DNA from: Silene latifolia
Lineage: Eukaryota > Streptophyta > Magnoliopsida > Caryophyllales > Caryophyllaceae
Assembly (NCBI RefSeq): GCF_048544455.1
Contig: NC_133537.1
Coordinates: 310,719,738 to 310,783,737 of the forward strand
DNA: 64,000 bases
Direction of reading: 5' to 3'
Shown: positions 49,084 to 60,844 of the stretch, piece after piece
Position numbering within the stretch: position 1 is the stretch's first letter
Layout of the letters: each line of letters starts with the position of its first letter
Made by a program: the position numbers and the translations under genes
Notes under the pieces: model-generated
Told to the model about the DNA's origin: nothing
What the model saw: the letters and a program-made list of their open reading frames with translations, nothing else
The model's database searches: none

Positions 49084-49381
49084 TACTCGACCGAGTAGTC
49101 CCTACTCGGCCGAGTATCTTTTATACTCGACCGAGTATTCCATATTCGGCCGAGTAATCTCTCTGTGATAATACTGTTTAGCGTCTGGAGTCGTGAACTC
49201 GGCCGAGTAGTCTCATACTCGACCGAGTAAGGTCTACTCGGCCGAGTATTCCAATACTCGACCGAGTAATCCTTCTGCGACAATTGAGTTTGCTTCTGGA
49301 GTCGAAAACTCGACCGAGTAATATAGTTACTCGACCGAGTACCTTGTACTCGACCTAGTATGTTATGTACTCGACCGAGTA
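49084..49381 (+). repeat. TACTCGRCCGAGTA palindrome cluster 2 (three quadruplets)
   Basis: Twelve sites start at 49084, 49103, 49124, 49143; 49196, 49216, 49235, 49255; 49307, 49328, 49347, 49368. Within a quadruplet the intervals are 19-21 bp; between quadruplets they are 53 and 52 bp. The quadruplets repeat every 111-112 bp. A few sites have one substitution (for example CCTAGTA at 49347). Confidence 0.95.
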
Positions 49382-49702
49382 CCTCATTGGGCGTCCACTT
49401 TGAGCCGGTGGCTATGTTTTTACATTGTTTTAAGTCGTAGGGTATATACACATGTATGTTTTGAGTCTTAACGCATTCTTTTATATGTGAGACGGTCTTG
49501 ATACGTAAGTTACCGGAAGTTATGACATGGAGAATGATGGCTTATGAGGGACATGTGTTGGGTAAGGAAGACATGTGTTAATGTGGTTGTGAAGGATAGT
49601 GGAAAAAGAAAAGGGAAGAATGATTAGCTAATCGAGGTAAAGAGCATGTTTTGTGAGATATGATGAGTGATATAGTCGTGTGTTGAGTAGTATAAAAGTA
49701 AG

Positions 49703-52700
49703 TGTGTGGACAAGGCCCTCGGGAACTGCGTCCGCGGGATCCACACTAGGCATTATCGACTCGAGGTTCTTTCGAATCGAATTAAGACAAATTAGAGTCG
49801 CCACCAAGTTTTATGGGAACTTGGAACCGTTCAAGTCAACTTTACACCTTTCATCGAAAAGCATAAAGCCAATCGACTACGAGTGATTAAAGATAAAGAC
49901 TTGTACCCTATATCACTCGATTTGAATGACTCTCGTAATCCAATAGTATTTAGACGGATCCACAAACCATAGATCTTGAGTAAGGGGTGAGGGTACGTGT
50001 TAGGAAGCCCATAAGGACACCTAACCCCGCCCGTCAATAACGGCCTCTACTAAGTCAAGTATCGGATTTCAAACAAGGTCGTAGCTACTACGATATATGA
50101 TATGCAAACATCGTTTTAAAACCCTAACATGTGACAACAATTTCTATGTCGTTTTAGATGCAACTAAACTAACTTTGTCAAAGTTGTAATTTAGCATGTG
50201 GGTTGATTGATCTAACAACATACAAAACAAAGCAAACAAGGCTTGAGGGGAATGGGGGAGCCGTTGGGATCTACCCTATTACAACCCAGGCATTTTATGT
50301 CGACACAACGAGAAATTAGAGATACAACTCGATCTAAATACAATTGCTATATATGACACCATACACGACACATGGCCATTCGGCCTAGGAAAACGTGCAC
50401 AAAGGGGTGGCCCACGGTTTACATAACTCATGGCCTTGGGTCACTCCTCGTAATGCGTGCTTTCGCTTAATCTTATCGAATTAGACATTGGGTCACACAC
50501 CAAAGCATGCATTAGCATAAATCGGGCCATGTTGCTTTAAACAACATGCGATTTACTACGCTCTTACATGAATTGGAGCACAACTATCTAACCAAATAAG
50601 ACTAAGGTTTTTGAAGAGGTTTTGACTCGATAAAAGAAAACTAATTACAAGTGAATTACAAGAGACGACTCAATAAGCAAAAGGTAATTACAAAATACAA
50701 AACAACGATGAATAAACGATGTAAAGATAAAGCAAGAATGACAAAAGGCACGGCCAAGCACACGGCCCCAGACACGGCCACCCTAGTTCCTAGGTTAGGT
50801 TCATTAGGCTAGATAGATTTGCAAAGCGATATGGGATGTACATTAGAAATTGATGATAAAAGAGGTCAGAAAGCTTCGCCTAAAATCGAGTGTTCTACAC
50901 GGCCTAAAAGGGTCGAGTTAGGTCAAGTTCGCTAATTAAATTAACTCGTCGAGTGTTTATAAGAAGGTGCTAATCACGCACTCTTATACTAGCGAGAAAT
51001 CAAGTGAAAAGAGAGATTCATTCAATTAGGTTATAGAATTGTTAATCGATTTTTAAAGCTATGTCGATGCCACCTAACATGTCTAATTAGGTTATTTAAT
51101 CGATCTAAAGCCGTCTAAATGAATCATATGTTAACAAACAGGGGTCGAACTAACATGCAACGGGTCCTAGGGTACGTCGAATTGAACGAAACAAGCAAGG
51201 GGTCAAAAGCGAGGAACGAAGTTAGGATTCGTTTTATTAATGCCCTACCTTGAACACGAGGATATGTAAATGAGATGGGGGATACGACCGACCGATGTGG
51301 CGGATTTCTTTCCCATCTCAAGTCAACACGGGTGTTCGTGGTGGTACTTTAACTCATACTCGGACTAAACTAGTTTCATAGTTAACGATATCAAACGACA
51401 AACAAAACGATAAACAACGTAAAACGAACAATAAAAAACAAACATAAAAGAACGAAATAAAAAGGAGAAGAGGAGGATTTGATGCACCCTCAACCTACAT
51501 GTATCGTTGACACCGTCTTGGGTCGTAATCGATCGTATATTTTATCTCGAGAGGCCGTCGTCGACGAAGGAACAAAGCAACAACACGTTTTTTTGTAAAT
51601 CTGGACAGCAACTTTCAAACTGCAATTTCTCACTCGTTTCACGGTGGAAATTAGATTTAAAAGATGTTTTGAAAACTAGAAAGAGAGGAGAACAAAGATC
51701 TTAAAACAAACCACGCTCGTTCTGAGTTATTGGGCACGAAAAACGAGCACAAACAGAACTGGATAGACAGGAAAAGCCGCGAAAACAGAGTGTATGACAC
51801 TCTGTTTTTCGAAGGGATTCGTGTACTCTCAAAGTCAATTTGGCTCGTGAATCTTTATCTAAGATGTAGATGGATGTTATATGGTTAATTAGGAACAAGA
51901 AACTCGAATTTTAAAGGATATTTGAAGGGGAAACGAATTGTATTTCGAGAGAGACACAAACTGTTTCAGTTTGGATGTCTCGGTTTTGTCGAGGGTTTTG
52001 AGAGGCAATTAGGGTTTGTTTCTGGAGTTTAATGCTTGTGAGTGACGGTAGTATATATGGAGAGCTTATAGGAATGAATTTATGGTGGAGAGGAGATATT
52101 TATAGGGAGTTAAAGTAGGGTTTAAGAGAGCAACAAGCAGTCGGGCTCGGTTTGCATAGCTGCTGTCCATCAGCTATTTCGTGGGGTTTTTAGGGTTTGT
52201 ATGGGGGGTTTGCTTGGTGGTTAAGCTAAGGTAATATGGGTAGGATACTAGGGTATGGTTTAGGGTTAATGGGCACGGGTTTAAGTGGTGTTTGGAGCGG
52301 GTTTGAGGCTCGGGTTTGAGCACGCAAAACAGGGGATGAGGCCGTGTTATTCGCGGGCTGTTTATGGAGTGTTTGGGACGGGAATTGGATGGGTTAAACA
52401 AAGGGTTTGGGGTAGGCTTCAGCTAAGAATCGAACACGGGTCATGGGAGAGGAGGTTGGGCCGAAAGTGCGTCGAAAATCGAGCCCAAATCAAGTAGAAA
52501 ACGAGCTCAAAATCGCGTATAAAACCATCGTAAAAATCGAGTTCTTCAAATACGGTTTATAAAACGATTTAAATTGATTTTTCAAATCAAGTAACTTAAG
52601 AATGATTTTTCAAATCAAAAATATATTTTATTTTCAATAAAATAAATTATGAAAATAAATTCAAATTAAAACAATAAAATGAATTCACTTTAAAAAAACA

Positions 52701-52875
52701 TTAATTTAAATATCATTTAAATTAATAAAATATTTCATCGACGACGCCCATTCTACATCGTGAAACGAGCTCCAAATAATGACAATGACAACTAAAGAAT
52801 ACATGTGTCCTATCATCATCGGGTGTTTGTCGGGTTCTCTATAAATTCCAATATCGACGGATACGGGTATCTACA
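49703..52875 (+). repeat. Putative long LTR of a Tat/Ogre-like element
   Basis: Begins TGTGTGGACAAGG and ends GGGTATCTACA, followed by GAGCCCCCACTTTGACTGAG. It contains TTAGAGTCGCCACCAAG near 49790, a phrase I associate with Tat/Ogre LTRs. No open frames of note and no second copy in the window, so borders and lineage are inference. Confidence 0.4.
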
Positions 52876-53010
52876 GAGCCCCCACTTTGACTGAGGCTTG
52901 GACAAGGCGAAAGTCAAAGTATACCCCAGGTCCCTCTCGACCTGAGGATTCTGCGGGTCGTTTATAGGCCATTAGACTTGCGTATATAAGCTCGCCCGCC
53001 ATAAGAAGAG
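52876..53010 (+). other. Internal leader of the Tat/Ogre-like element, left of Copia-2
   Basis: Starts GAGCCCCCACTTTG; a similar GAGCCCCCAGTTTG recurs at 62241 on the other side of the Copia-2 insertion. Ends with AAGAG, the left target copy of Copia-2. Confidence 0.45.
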
Positions 53011-53991
53011 TGTTGGGGTTGGTGTCCTTAACAGTTAGTGCAAGGACTTACAAACCTCTAAAAGGATCAAAGGGCATACTTTGGTATTATTATCAGTTGA
53101 TCCACGTTTATCAATAACGGTTGGCTTGCTAGATAAGTTTGACGTTATTGTCATACAGATGGCGGTGATCAACTGGTCCCTAAAAGTCACACCTATAGGA
53201 TACGTTTGAGAGACGTGACAAAGATGAAAATACGATCATGTAGATGCAATTTTGACTAACCAGTTAGTCCGAGTCATTTGACTAGTAATTAGTCAAATAT
53301 GTGATGTTGAGATATTATATTTAACACGGATTAAATATCATGGGCTAAGGCGAATTAACCAGTTAATTCGTAAAATTAAATATAAACGATTTATATTTAA
53401 TTAATGTATATTGAATATAATTATACAATATCGTCTTTGTCGGACATGTATTAATACTTCAACTAACCCGTGTTATTAGTTGATGTTTTAATAGCCGATA
53501 ATCGATGACGATTTATAAAAACCGCGTCATATACATTTAGTCATTTGGGTACGGACTACGAGTTAAAATTAAGAGGAAGTGGAAGCCCACTTCCCCATGC
53601 TAACCCTCGGTCCGGCCGAACTGAACAAAAGGAGAGACTCCCTCTCCTTTTGACCGGAACAATTCATTTTACAGAAAACTAGGGTTTTGGAGACATTTTC
53701 TCTCTGAAACCTAGATCTCACATCTCGAAAACCTCACAACAAGTTCTCCCAATATTGCAAGGCAATCGGAGAACACCATCTAGCACAAGGGCATATCTCG
53801 GACAAGTCTTGGGTGCAACAATTAGGAGGGAATCTCATTTGATTTCTGTTCTTTACGCCGCACTATAAGGACCCGAGGTTGATTCTAATCTTTATCGTTT
53901 CCTTGTTATTTTGTTTTATGACTATAAATTACATATGAAATTTGCGTTATAGTCCTACAATTAAAGGGTAGTATACGGATATTAACCCACA
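53011..53991 (+). repeat. 5' LTR of Copia-2
   Basis: 981 bp, TGTTGGGGTTGG ... AACCCACA. Confidence 0.95.
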
Positions 53992-53993
53992 AG

Positions 53994-54005
53994 TGGTATC
54001 AGAGC
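53994..54005 (+). other. Primer-binding site, initiator tRNA-Met
   Basis: TGGTATCAGAGC, 2 nt after the LTR. Confidence 0.92.
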
Positions 54006-55938
54006 GAGGCCACGTAAATTTTTCTATGTGTTTTTCATAAAACGATCTTGAAACGATTTTGCTTTTGTCTCGAAAACCGTGCCTAGTATACACGGCAGAA
54101 ATTTTTGAAACCGTGTCATGTATTACACGGTAATTTCATCTTGTTTTCGTTTTGATTTATGCATATTGTTGTTTTATACGGAGATTATAACAATATGTCA
54201 TGTTTTGTCAATTGTTAAATTTGTTTTGATGCGTTTTGATCAAAATTGCATTTGATTTTGTCTCGACAAAACTGTTTTTCACGAGGGTTTTGCAATTTCC
54301 AGAATTTTTGACCTCGATCGAGCATGTTTCTACTCGATCGAGTGCTTTTTCTGCCTTGTTTTTGTTCGATCGAGTCCCTGCTTTACTCGATCGACCCTTT
54401 TCAAAACCCCTCTGCTCGATCGAGATGTCCTCGCATTTGATCGATCGAGCAGATTTGTCGATAAAGGTACTCGATCGACCACCGTTTAGTCGATCGAGCA
54501 CTTTCTGTTTGGCAACCCTCTCGATCGACTTGCAATCCAGTCGATCGAGCCCTTTCATTCCTCGATCGAGCACCTGTGTCCCTGGATCGAGGGATTTCTG
54601 TTTTGATAGCTTCGAAAATTTATTCTTTTTGTTTTAAATTTTCTTTTGGCTACAAAATGTACTTTATACGGATATTGTACACTCGCTATATTGTGAAACG
54701 GTTCACACACGTACCATTAAGTTATTTTAACGTGTATTTAAAATAACGGACTGTATTAGATTAAAATTGAATGATAGAAGCAGTTTTATCACATGAATTT
54801 TAATCATTATAAGGTGGTTTGGATAAATTTAACATAATTACGGAATTATGTCACGAATGAATTTGTTTTTAGTTGATGCATTTTTATTTATCGTTTATCT
54901 TGAATGCCGTGAATGCCCTTTTATTACGTATTTAATTTTTACAATCGGTTGTAACTTAGTGTGGCCTTAGTAGAACGTGTTACCGTAATGATGGAACACG
55001 GTCTTGGTTGTATTTTGAGATCTCGTATCTCCGTTTTGGGATTTTTCACTTGTAATTACAGTTTTTAATTAGAATGTAAATAGGTTTATATTTTGTAATT
55101 TTAATTGTAATTTTTGAGAAGACCAAAGATGGAGACCAGATGCTCACTCCCGCTACTTGGATCAAGATGGAACATCAAGACAAGCTTTTCGGGTCCAACG
55201 GTGGATTCCAAAGTTGTATTATGTTCTTATACTAGGATAGGCCACACTAGGAAATTTTTATTTACGTATTGCATTCTTTTATTTATTTTATCGTAACGAT
55301 AGTATGCATCATATTCCGCCTAAAAACCAAACCACCTAATAATTGCATGAAAACTGACACATATAGAGGTCACGAGTTAGTTTTCTTTGACATTCGTATG
55401 TCACACGATTTTTATAAGCCATCACCAAAATTAATTCATTCACGCAGACGCTAGTTATTCGTTCACTTAATATGAATTTTAATTTAGTTGATGGGATCTT
55501 CCTCGTATAAACAAAAATTGAGAACGGTCTTTATAGGTCAAACTCCAATGAGTCCCTTCTTCGTCGGTAGGCATAATATGACCCCTTCTACGTCGGGTAA
55601 GTTGGAACCGATTGACCTATTTTATCTCAACACTATGGTCACTAAATACGATCCTGTGACTGTGGTGGACTATAGATAGGATTTACGGAAATCTATCGAC
55701 CAAGAGTTCTTATGGAAGAATTAGCTAAACAGTTGGCTTATCAATTTACAGAAATTGAGTCTTGGGATCACTTGTATCATTCTTGAGGGAGATCAATTAT
55801 ACAAGTGCAAGAGTCTACATGTTTAAAATGAATTTTAAAAATAGACTTAAATCACCTCGATGAGTTGCTTATTTCGTTTTGTTTTTCTTCCTTTTTCAAA
55901 GTGTAGAACACCGAACATTTAAACTCGCTAATAACATA
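54006..55938 (+). other. Copia-2 leader between primer site and gag
   Basis: About 1.9 kb of non-coding DNA, unusually long. Its main feature is the palindrome cluster at 54314-54569. The small frames at 55114-55679 have no recognisable product. Confidence 0.6.
54314..54569 (+). repeat. TCGATCGA palindrome cluster in the Copia-2 leader
   Basis: Eleven perfect 8-bp sites start at 54314, 54334, 54366, 54387, 54416, 54441, 54471, 54490, 54521, 54541 and 54562; a degenerate twelfth is near 54586. Intervals are 20, 32, 21, 29, 25, 30, 19, 31, 20 and 21 bp. Most copies extend to CTCGATCGAG or GTCGATCGAC-like forms. Confidence 0.95.
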
Positions 55939-57700
55939 ATGGCTGGCCGTGAGGACGACCCAATGCCAAGTGTCACATTGGACCGTGAGTCCGGCCGGAT
56001 CTTCATGGATCGGATGAATCGATCTACTCGGATCAAGAATGATGGATCAAACTTCACGGATCGGGAGGCGGCATTACGGAATGTCGCCATTGCTGATGGG
56101 AAGCTCAAATATCGATTGAGCCCATCCCACCAAACCCAGGCCCCACGGGTGAAATTAACGAAATCGACAAGTATAACGATTTCGCCATGGAAGCGGGTGC
56201 GGTAAAGAACGTACTTATTTTTGCAATGGAATCCAATTTGCAGAAACGCTTCATAGCTCAAAGTGCAAACAAGATTTTCACTACACTCACTAGGGAATTC
56301 TCAAAAGCACCGAGAATCGTGACCTATGAGCTTACCACTCGCTTCTTTGATGCGAGACTCGTAAGGGCCAACCAGTTAGCCCACACATTCTCAAAGCATG
56401 ATTGAGAATGTCGAGAAGCTCGGAGACCTTTGATTGTAAGATCAGCGAGAACATTGTTATTGACCGCATACTTCACTCACTCCACGATGGTTATTCGCAA
56501 TTTAGAGCGAATTACTATATGAATGATTTGAAGAAAACTCCCCATGAATTGCACTCCCTCCTCGTACAGGACCGAGAAGGACATGAAGTTCGGTGGGAGC
56601 ATGAAACAGGATGTTCTCGTTGTGTCAAACAAGGGCAAGGGTAAGGGCAAAGTTCAGCCCAGGCCTAGCAGAAAGAGGCAAACCGAAGTTTAAGAAGTCG
56701 AGATCGGTAAGAGTGGGCCTGGTGAGGCAAGTAACTCATCAGCGCGACAAAGAGCAAGACCGAAAACATGGAATGCCATCATTGCCACAAGACTGGGCAT
56801 TGGAGGCGTACATGTCCTGTTTATCATGAGGACATAAAAGCGGGTCGCGTTAAACCTGTTGGTATGTCTTCTCCTTCTACTTTTATTCATATGATTGAGA
56901 TTAACCACGCAAGTTACGGAACTTGGGTACTTGATACTGGTTGTGGTTCTCATCCGTGTAATCATGTGCAGGGCCTCCGAAATCTCGAGCCTCTCGTAAA
57001 GGGTGAGGTTGACTTGCGTGTCGGGAATGGAGCAAGAGTGGCTGCCGTCTCGAGGGGAACATATGTGATCCAGCTTCCTAGCGGATTTGAGTTATCATTA
57101 TATGATTGCTATTATGTACCCAGTCTTTCGAAAAACATTATTTCGGTTTCGCACTTGACAAACTTGGTTTTTCATTTGTAATTGAGAATAATACTTGCAT
57201 TTTCTCTTTACACAATATGATTTATGGCAACGCAGTCTCCATGAATGGAATTTATGTTTTAGATTAGACCACCGAAATATTACACGTAATGAATAAAAAG
57301 TTAAAGGTTGGTGACAAAGATCAAACGTATCTATGGCAATGCCGTATGGGACACATTAATGAGAAACGCGTAAAACAACTCATTAAACATGGAGCTATCT
57401 CGGCCTTTGATTTTCAATCATTTGGCACGTGTGAATCATGTCTCATCGGTAAGATGACTCGGATTTCCTTCAAAGGTGTTGGAATGCGCGCGGCTGACCT
57501 ATTAGGACTCATACACACGGATGTATGTGGTCCTATGTCAATCACCGCACGAGAAGGCTATAGGTATTTCATCACTTTCACGGACGATTTAAGTAGATAT
57601 GGCTATGTCTACTTAATGAAGCACAAAAGTGAATCCTTTGAGAAATTCAAGGAATACTGAGAATAGGGCAGAACCTATTAGGTAGGAAGATTAAAACACT
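55939..57700 (+). pseudogene. gag: Copia-2 gag, protease and integrase N-part, multiply frameshifted
   Basis: The gag ATG is at 55939 (MAGRED). Pieces in changing frames follow to the zinc knuckle CHHCHKTGHWRRTC (about 56771), the protease WVLDTGCGSHPC (about 56919), a stop at 57265, the pre-integrase CRMGHINEKR and the start of integrase HTDVCGPM. A stop occurs at 57658-57660. Frameshifts lie near 56200, 56400, 56600, 56760, 57160 and 57700. Confidence 0.88.
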
Positions 57701-59894
57701 GCGTTCGGATCGTGGTGGCGAGTATCTTTCTCACGAGTTTGATCAAGACCCTAAAGGATCGTGGGATTGCCCTACGATTAACTCCACCTGGAACACCTCG
57801 GTTGAATGGTGTGTCCGAACGGAGAAATCGAACACTACTTGATATGGTTCGATCCATGATGAGTCACACCGTGTTGCCTCACTCGTTATGGGGTTATGCT
57901 CTTATGTCATTTGCTCTAATACTTAATCAAGTCCGTCTAAAGTCTGTTGACAAGACTCCATATGAACTATGGAAGGGAACGGTCCCTAACTTGTCCTTTA
58001 TACGGGTTTGGGGCTGCGAGGCTTATGTCAAGTGGAGACACGAGGATAAGCTCGGCCCGCGATCGGTCAAGACATACTTTATAGGTTATCCTAAAGGAAC
58101 ACTTGGTCATTACTTCTATTCGCCAACCGAACAACGTGTTTTTGTTGCGGCTAGTGCGACATTCTTAGAGAAGGAATTTCTTGAGAATGCAAAGAGTGAT
58201 AGAACCTTCGACCTGTCGGAGATTCCAGAACCAAACACCGAGCAACCATTGGAGGAACCGATTCCTTCAATCCCGGCTGCGGTGAATATTCTTGAGGAAC
58301 CTAGGAGGTCGGGTAGAGTCTCTATTCCTCCGGACAGATACATTGGTATGGTCGAGGAACATGACATAGATGACGTTATACTCTTAACGAGTAGTGAACC
58401 CGCAACCTATAAAGGTGCCATGACTAGTTCTGACTCAAAGCTATGGCTTGAGGCCATGCAATCCGAGATGGACTCCATGTATGAGAACAACGTGTGGGAT
58501 CTTGTTGACTTACCTGCTAAGGTTCGTCCCCTTCAATGCAAATGGCTTTACAAGATAAAGCATTCTGTGGAAGGTCAACAAGATATCTATAAAGCACGAC
58601 TAGTTGCTAAAGGTTTCACCCAAGTGCCAGGTTTGCACTACGATGAAATTTTCGCACCCGTAGTCATGCTGCGTTCCATTCGGATTATCTTAGCGATCGC
58701 CGCTTTTCATGACTATGAAATTTGGCAAATGGACGTGAAAACCGCCTTCTTAAACGGCTTTTTGGAGGAAGAGTTTTACATGGTACAACCCGAAGGTTTC
58801 ATCGATCCACAACATCCTAAGAAAGAATGCAAACTTAAGCGTTCCATTTATGGACTTAAGCAAGCATCTCGGAGTTGGAATCATCGCTTCGACCAAGTGA
58901 TAAAAGAAAATGGATTTACTCGATCTGTCGAGGAACCATGTCTATATATCAAGTCGAGTGGGAGCAAGATTGTCTTCCTAATATTGTATGTTGACGACAT
59001 ACTCCTGATTGGGAATGACATACCTCTCTTAACTTCGGTGAAAGTATGGTTGAAAAACCATTTCCAGATGAAAGATCTGGGAGAGGCACAAAGAATTCTA
59101 GGCATCCGTATCTATCGAGATAGATCACGACGGATGTTATCTCTCGATCAGAGTCTTACATAGACAAAGTCCTAGAGAGATTCAAAGCATGACTAACTCC
59201 AAGAAGGGTTCCTTCCGATGGCTCCGGGGGTGCATTTGAGCAAGTCTCGGGCACCAGAGACACGGAAGAGAAAGAGCGCATGACACGGAGTCCTTATGCT
59301 TCGGCTATAGGATCAATCATGTATGCCATGATATGCACACGTCCGCACGTGGCATATGCATTGAGTATGACAAGTCGATTCCAACAAAGAACCAGGTGAA
59401 CCACATTGGTTGGTCGTCAAGAACATTCTTAAGTACCTCCGGAGGACTAAAGATTGGGCATTGACTTATGGAGGCGAACAAAAGCTATGCGCAACCGGTT
59501 ACGCAGATGCTAGCTTCCAAACGGATCGAGATGACTCGAAATCTCAGTCTGGATTCGTTTTTACTCTTAATGGCGCTATTGATCACGGTGGAAGAGTTCG
59601 AAAAACAAATCGTTATAAAGCAGATTCTACGACCGAGTCCGAGTACTATGCGCGTCCGAAGCTACAAAGGAAGCGATATGGATGCGTCAATTCTTACATG
59701 GACTATCCGTAGTGCCTAGTTCGAATGACCCGATCACCATCTATTGCGACAATAGTGGTGCCATCTTCCAAGCTAAGGAGCCAAAGTCTAGCAACAAGTC
59801 TAGACATGTACAACGGAAAGCTCATCTAATCCGGATTACGTGGAGCAAAAAGGAAGTAGTGATAGAAAAGATTGCTACTGAGATGATAACATAG
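57700..59894 (+). pseudogene. pol: Copia-2 pol (integrase end, reverse transcriptase, RNase H), frameshifted
   Basis: The longest frame, 57712-59163, has [57 protein letters not shown] and the reverse-transcriptase motif [11 protein letters not shown]. After a break near 59150, RNase H pieces follow in other frames (GYADASFQTDRDDSKSQSGF, then CDNSGAIFQAKEPKSSNKSR). The end is at about 59894-59980. Damage is heavier than in Copia-1 although its LTRs are still similar. Confidence 0.9.
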
Positions 59895-60844
59895 CAGATC
59901 CTCTCACTAAAGCATTACGACAAGATAAGCATGAAGGGCATGTTAATTCCATGGGAATTAAACGTGTTCCTAAGTTGTAGTACTCTTTTATGGATCAAAT
60001 TCATTCTCTCTTGTACTCTATACGACATCATCGTTTTGATATTTTATATATATATTTTGTTTGTCATGTGGATTTGTACGACAAATTTTGAACACCACAA
60101 AGTGAACTGAACGAACATTATATCTTTTCAGTCCTTAATTGCCCACATGAGCTGATAACTCTGGCAATTATTTTGTGACGTTGGTTGATGGTGGGTTCAA
60201 CGAGCCATAAGTCAACCGGTTGACTGACCAATCACAGAGGCGATTTATACGGATATTTCGTAGGACACACTTGTGACATCGACGTGGAGTCCTAAATGTT
60301 TTATAACATTCGGTGCCCGGTCGTGGATAGGACCTCCATGGTGATCCTAAGAGTCGATTCTTTTGACTATCGACTGTCTCTTGAGACTAAGGCAGATTTT
60401 GGGTGACTTTGGTTTCTTTCTCACGGTCATCCGTAACAGGGGGCCAAGTAGATTTTTTCTGGTCATTTCATGCCGTGCTTAGATCGGAAGGAGTCGAGTT
60501 GAAGGAAATATTCAGCCTTTATCAGGTACTCGATATTTCTCGGGGCCACTCGAGGAGTCAGAATCGAAATGCATGGCCATGCTCGGATACGGATTCGTTT
60601 TATCAGTTAAGTTACTCTCTAGTCGGGGAAACCACTCTTGATACAGATCGATTGTAAAATACGACCTTTGTGGATCCGGATCTGCAAATTGTTTTACATT
60701 GAGTGGGAGAAATTTTAAATGAATATGAGGATCGGTTATCGCACATACACTTGTACGGACAAGTGGGAGTTTGTTGGAGCTTGTGTCCTCCAGTTAGTGC
60801 GGATAACGTCATTGCACATGCACTTGTACGGACAAGTGGGAGCT
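59895..60844 (+). other. 3' non-coding region of Copia-2 with a duplicated PPT/LTR start
   Basis: Shares blocks with 44749-45571. Near its end, ACAAGTGGGAGTTTGTTGGAG (part, from about 60759) is followed by TTGTGTCCTCCAGTTAGTGC. This is a degenerate polypurine tract and LTR beginning about 75 bp before the real ones (PPT ACAAGTGGGAGCT, LTR at 60845). Confidence 0.75.

Larger units (their letters stand above)
46971..49702 (+). mobile_element. Chromovirus-like (Gypsy) LTR and leader, truncated
   Basis: An LTR TGTAATACTACGG ... GGGTGTTACA (46971-48333) is followed by an initiator-tRNA-Met-type primer site at 48337. About 1.3 kb of leader follows, without gag, before a different element starts near 49703. 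The terminus style suggests a Tekay/Del-type chromovirus. No gag-pol and no second LTR are visible. Confidence 0.6.

Noticed and set aside
46999..49381. Repeats with variable spacers resembling a CRISPR array
   Set aside because: The host is a plant, the units are 14-bp palindromes with 5-7-bp spacers, and they lie inside an LTR retrotransposon. No cas-like gene is present.
48987..49451. Minus-strand 154-residue frame rich in TRPS/SVEY
   Set aside because: Same artefact from the TACTCGRCCGAGTA array.
54208..54573. Minus-strand open frame with recurring LDR/SIE residues, as if a repeat protein
   Set aside because: The periodic residues come from the TCGATCGA palindromes, which read similarly on both strands and keep frames open by lacking stops. 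No start context or homology.
57712..59163. A host gene encoding a 483-residue protein
   Set aside because: Domains are integrase and RVT_2 of Ty1/copia, bracketed by LTRs and a target duplication.
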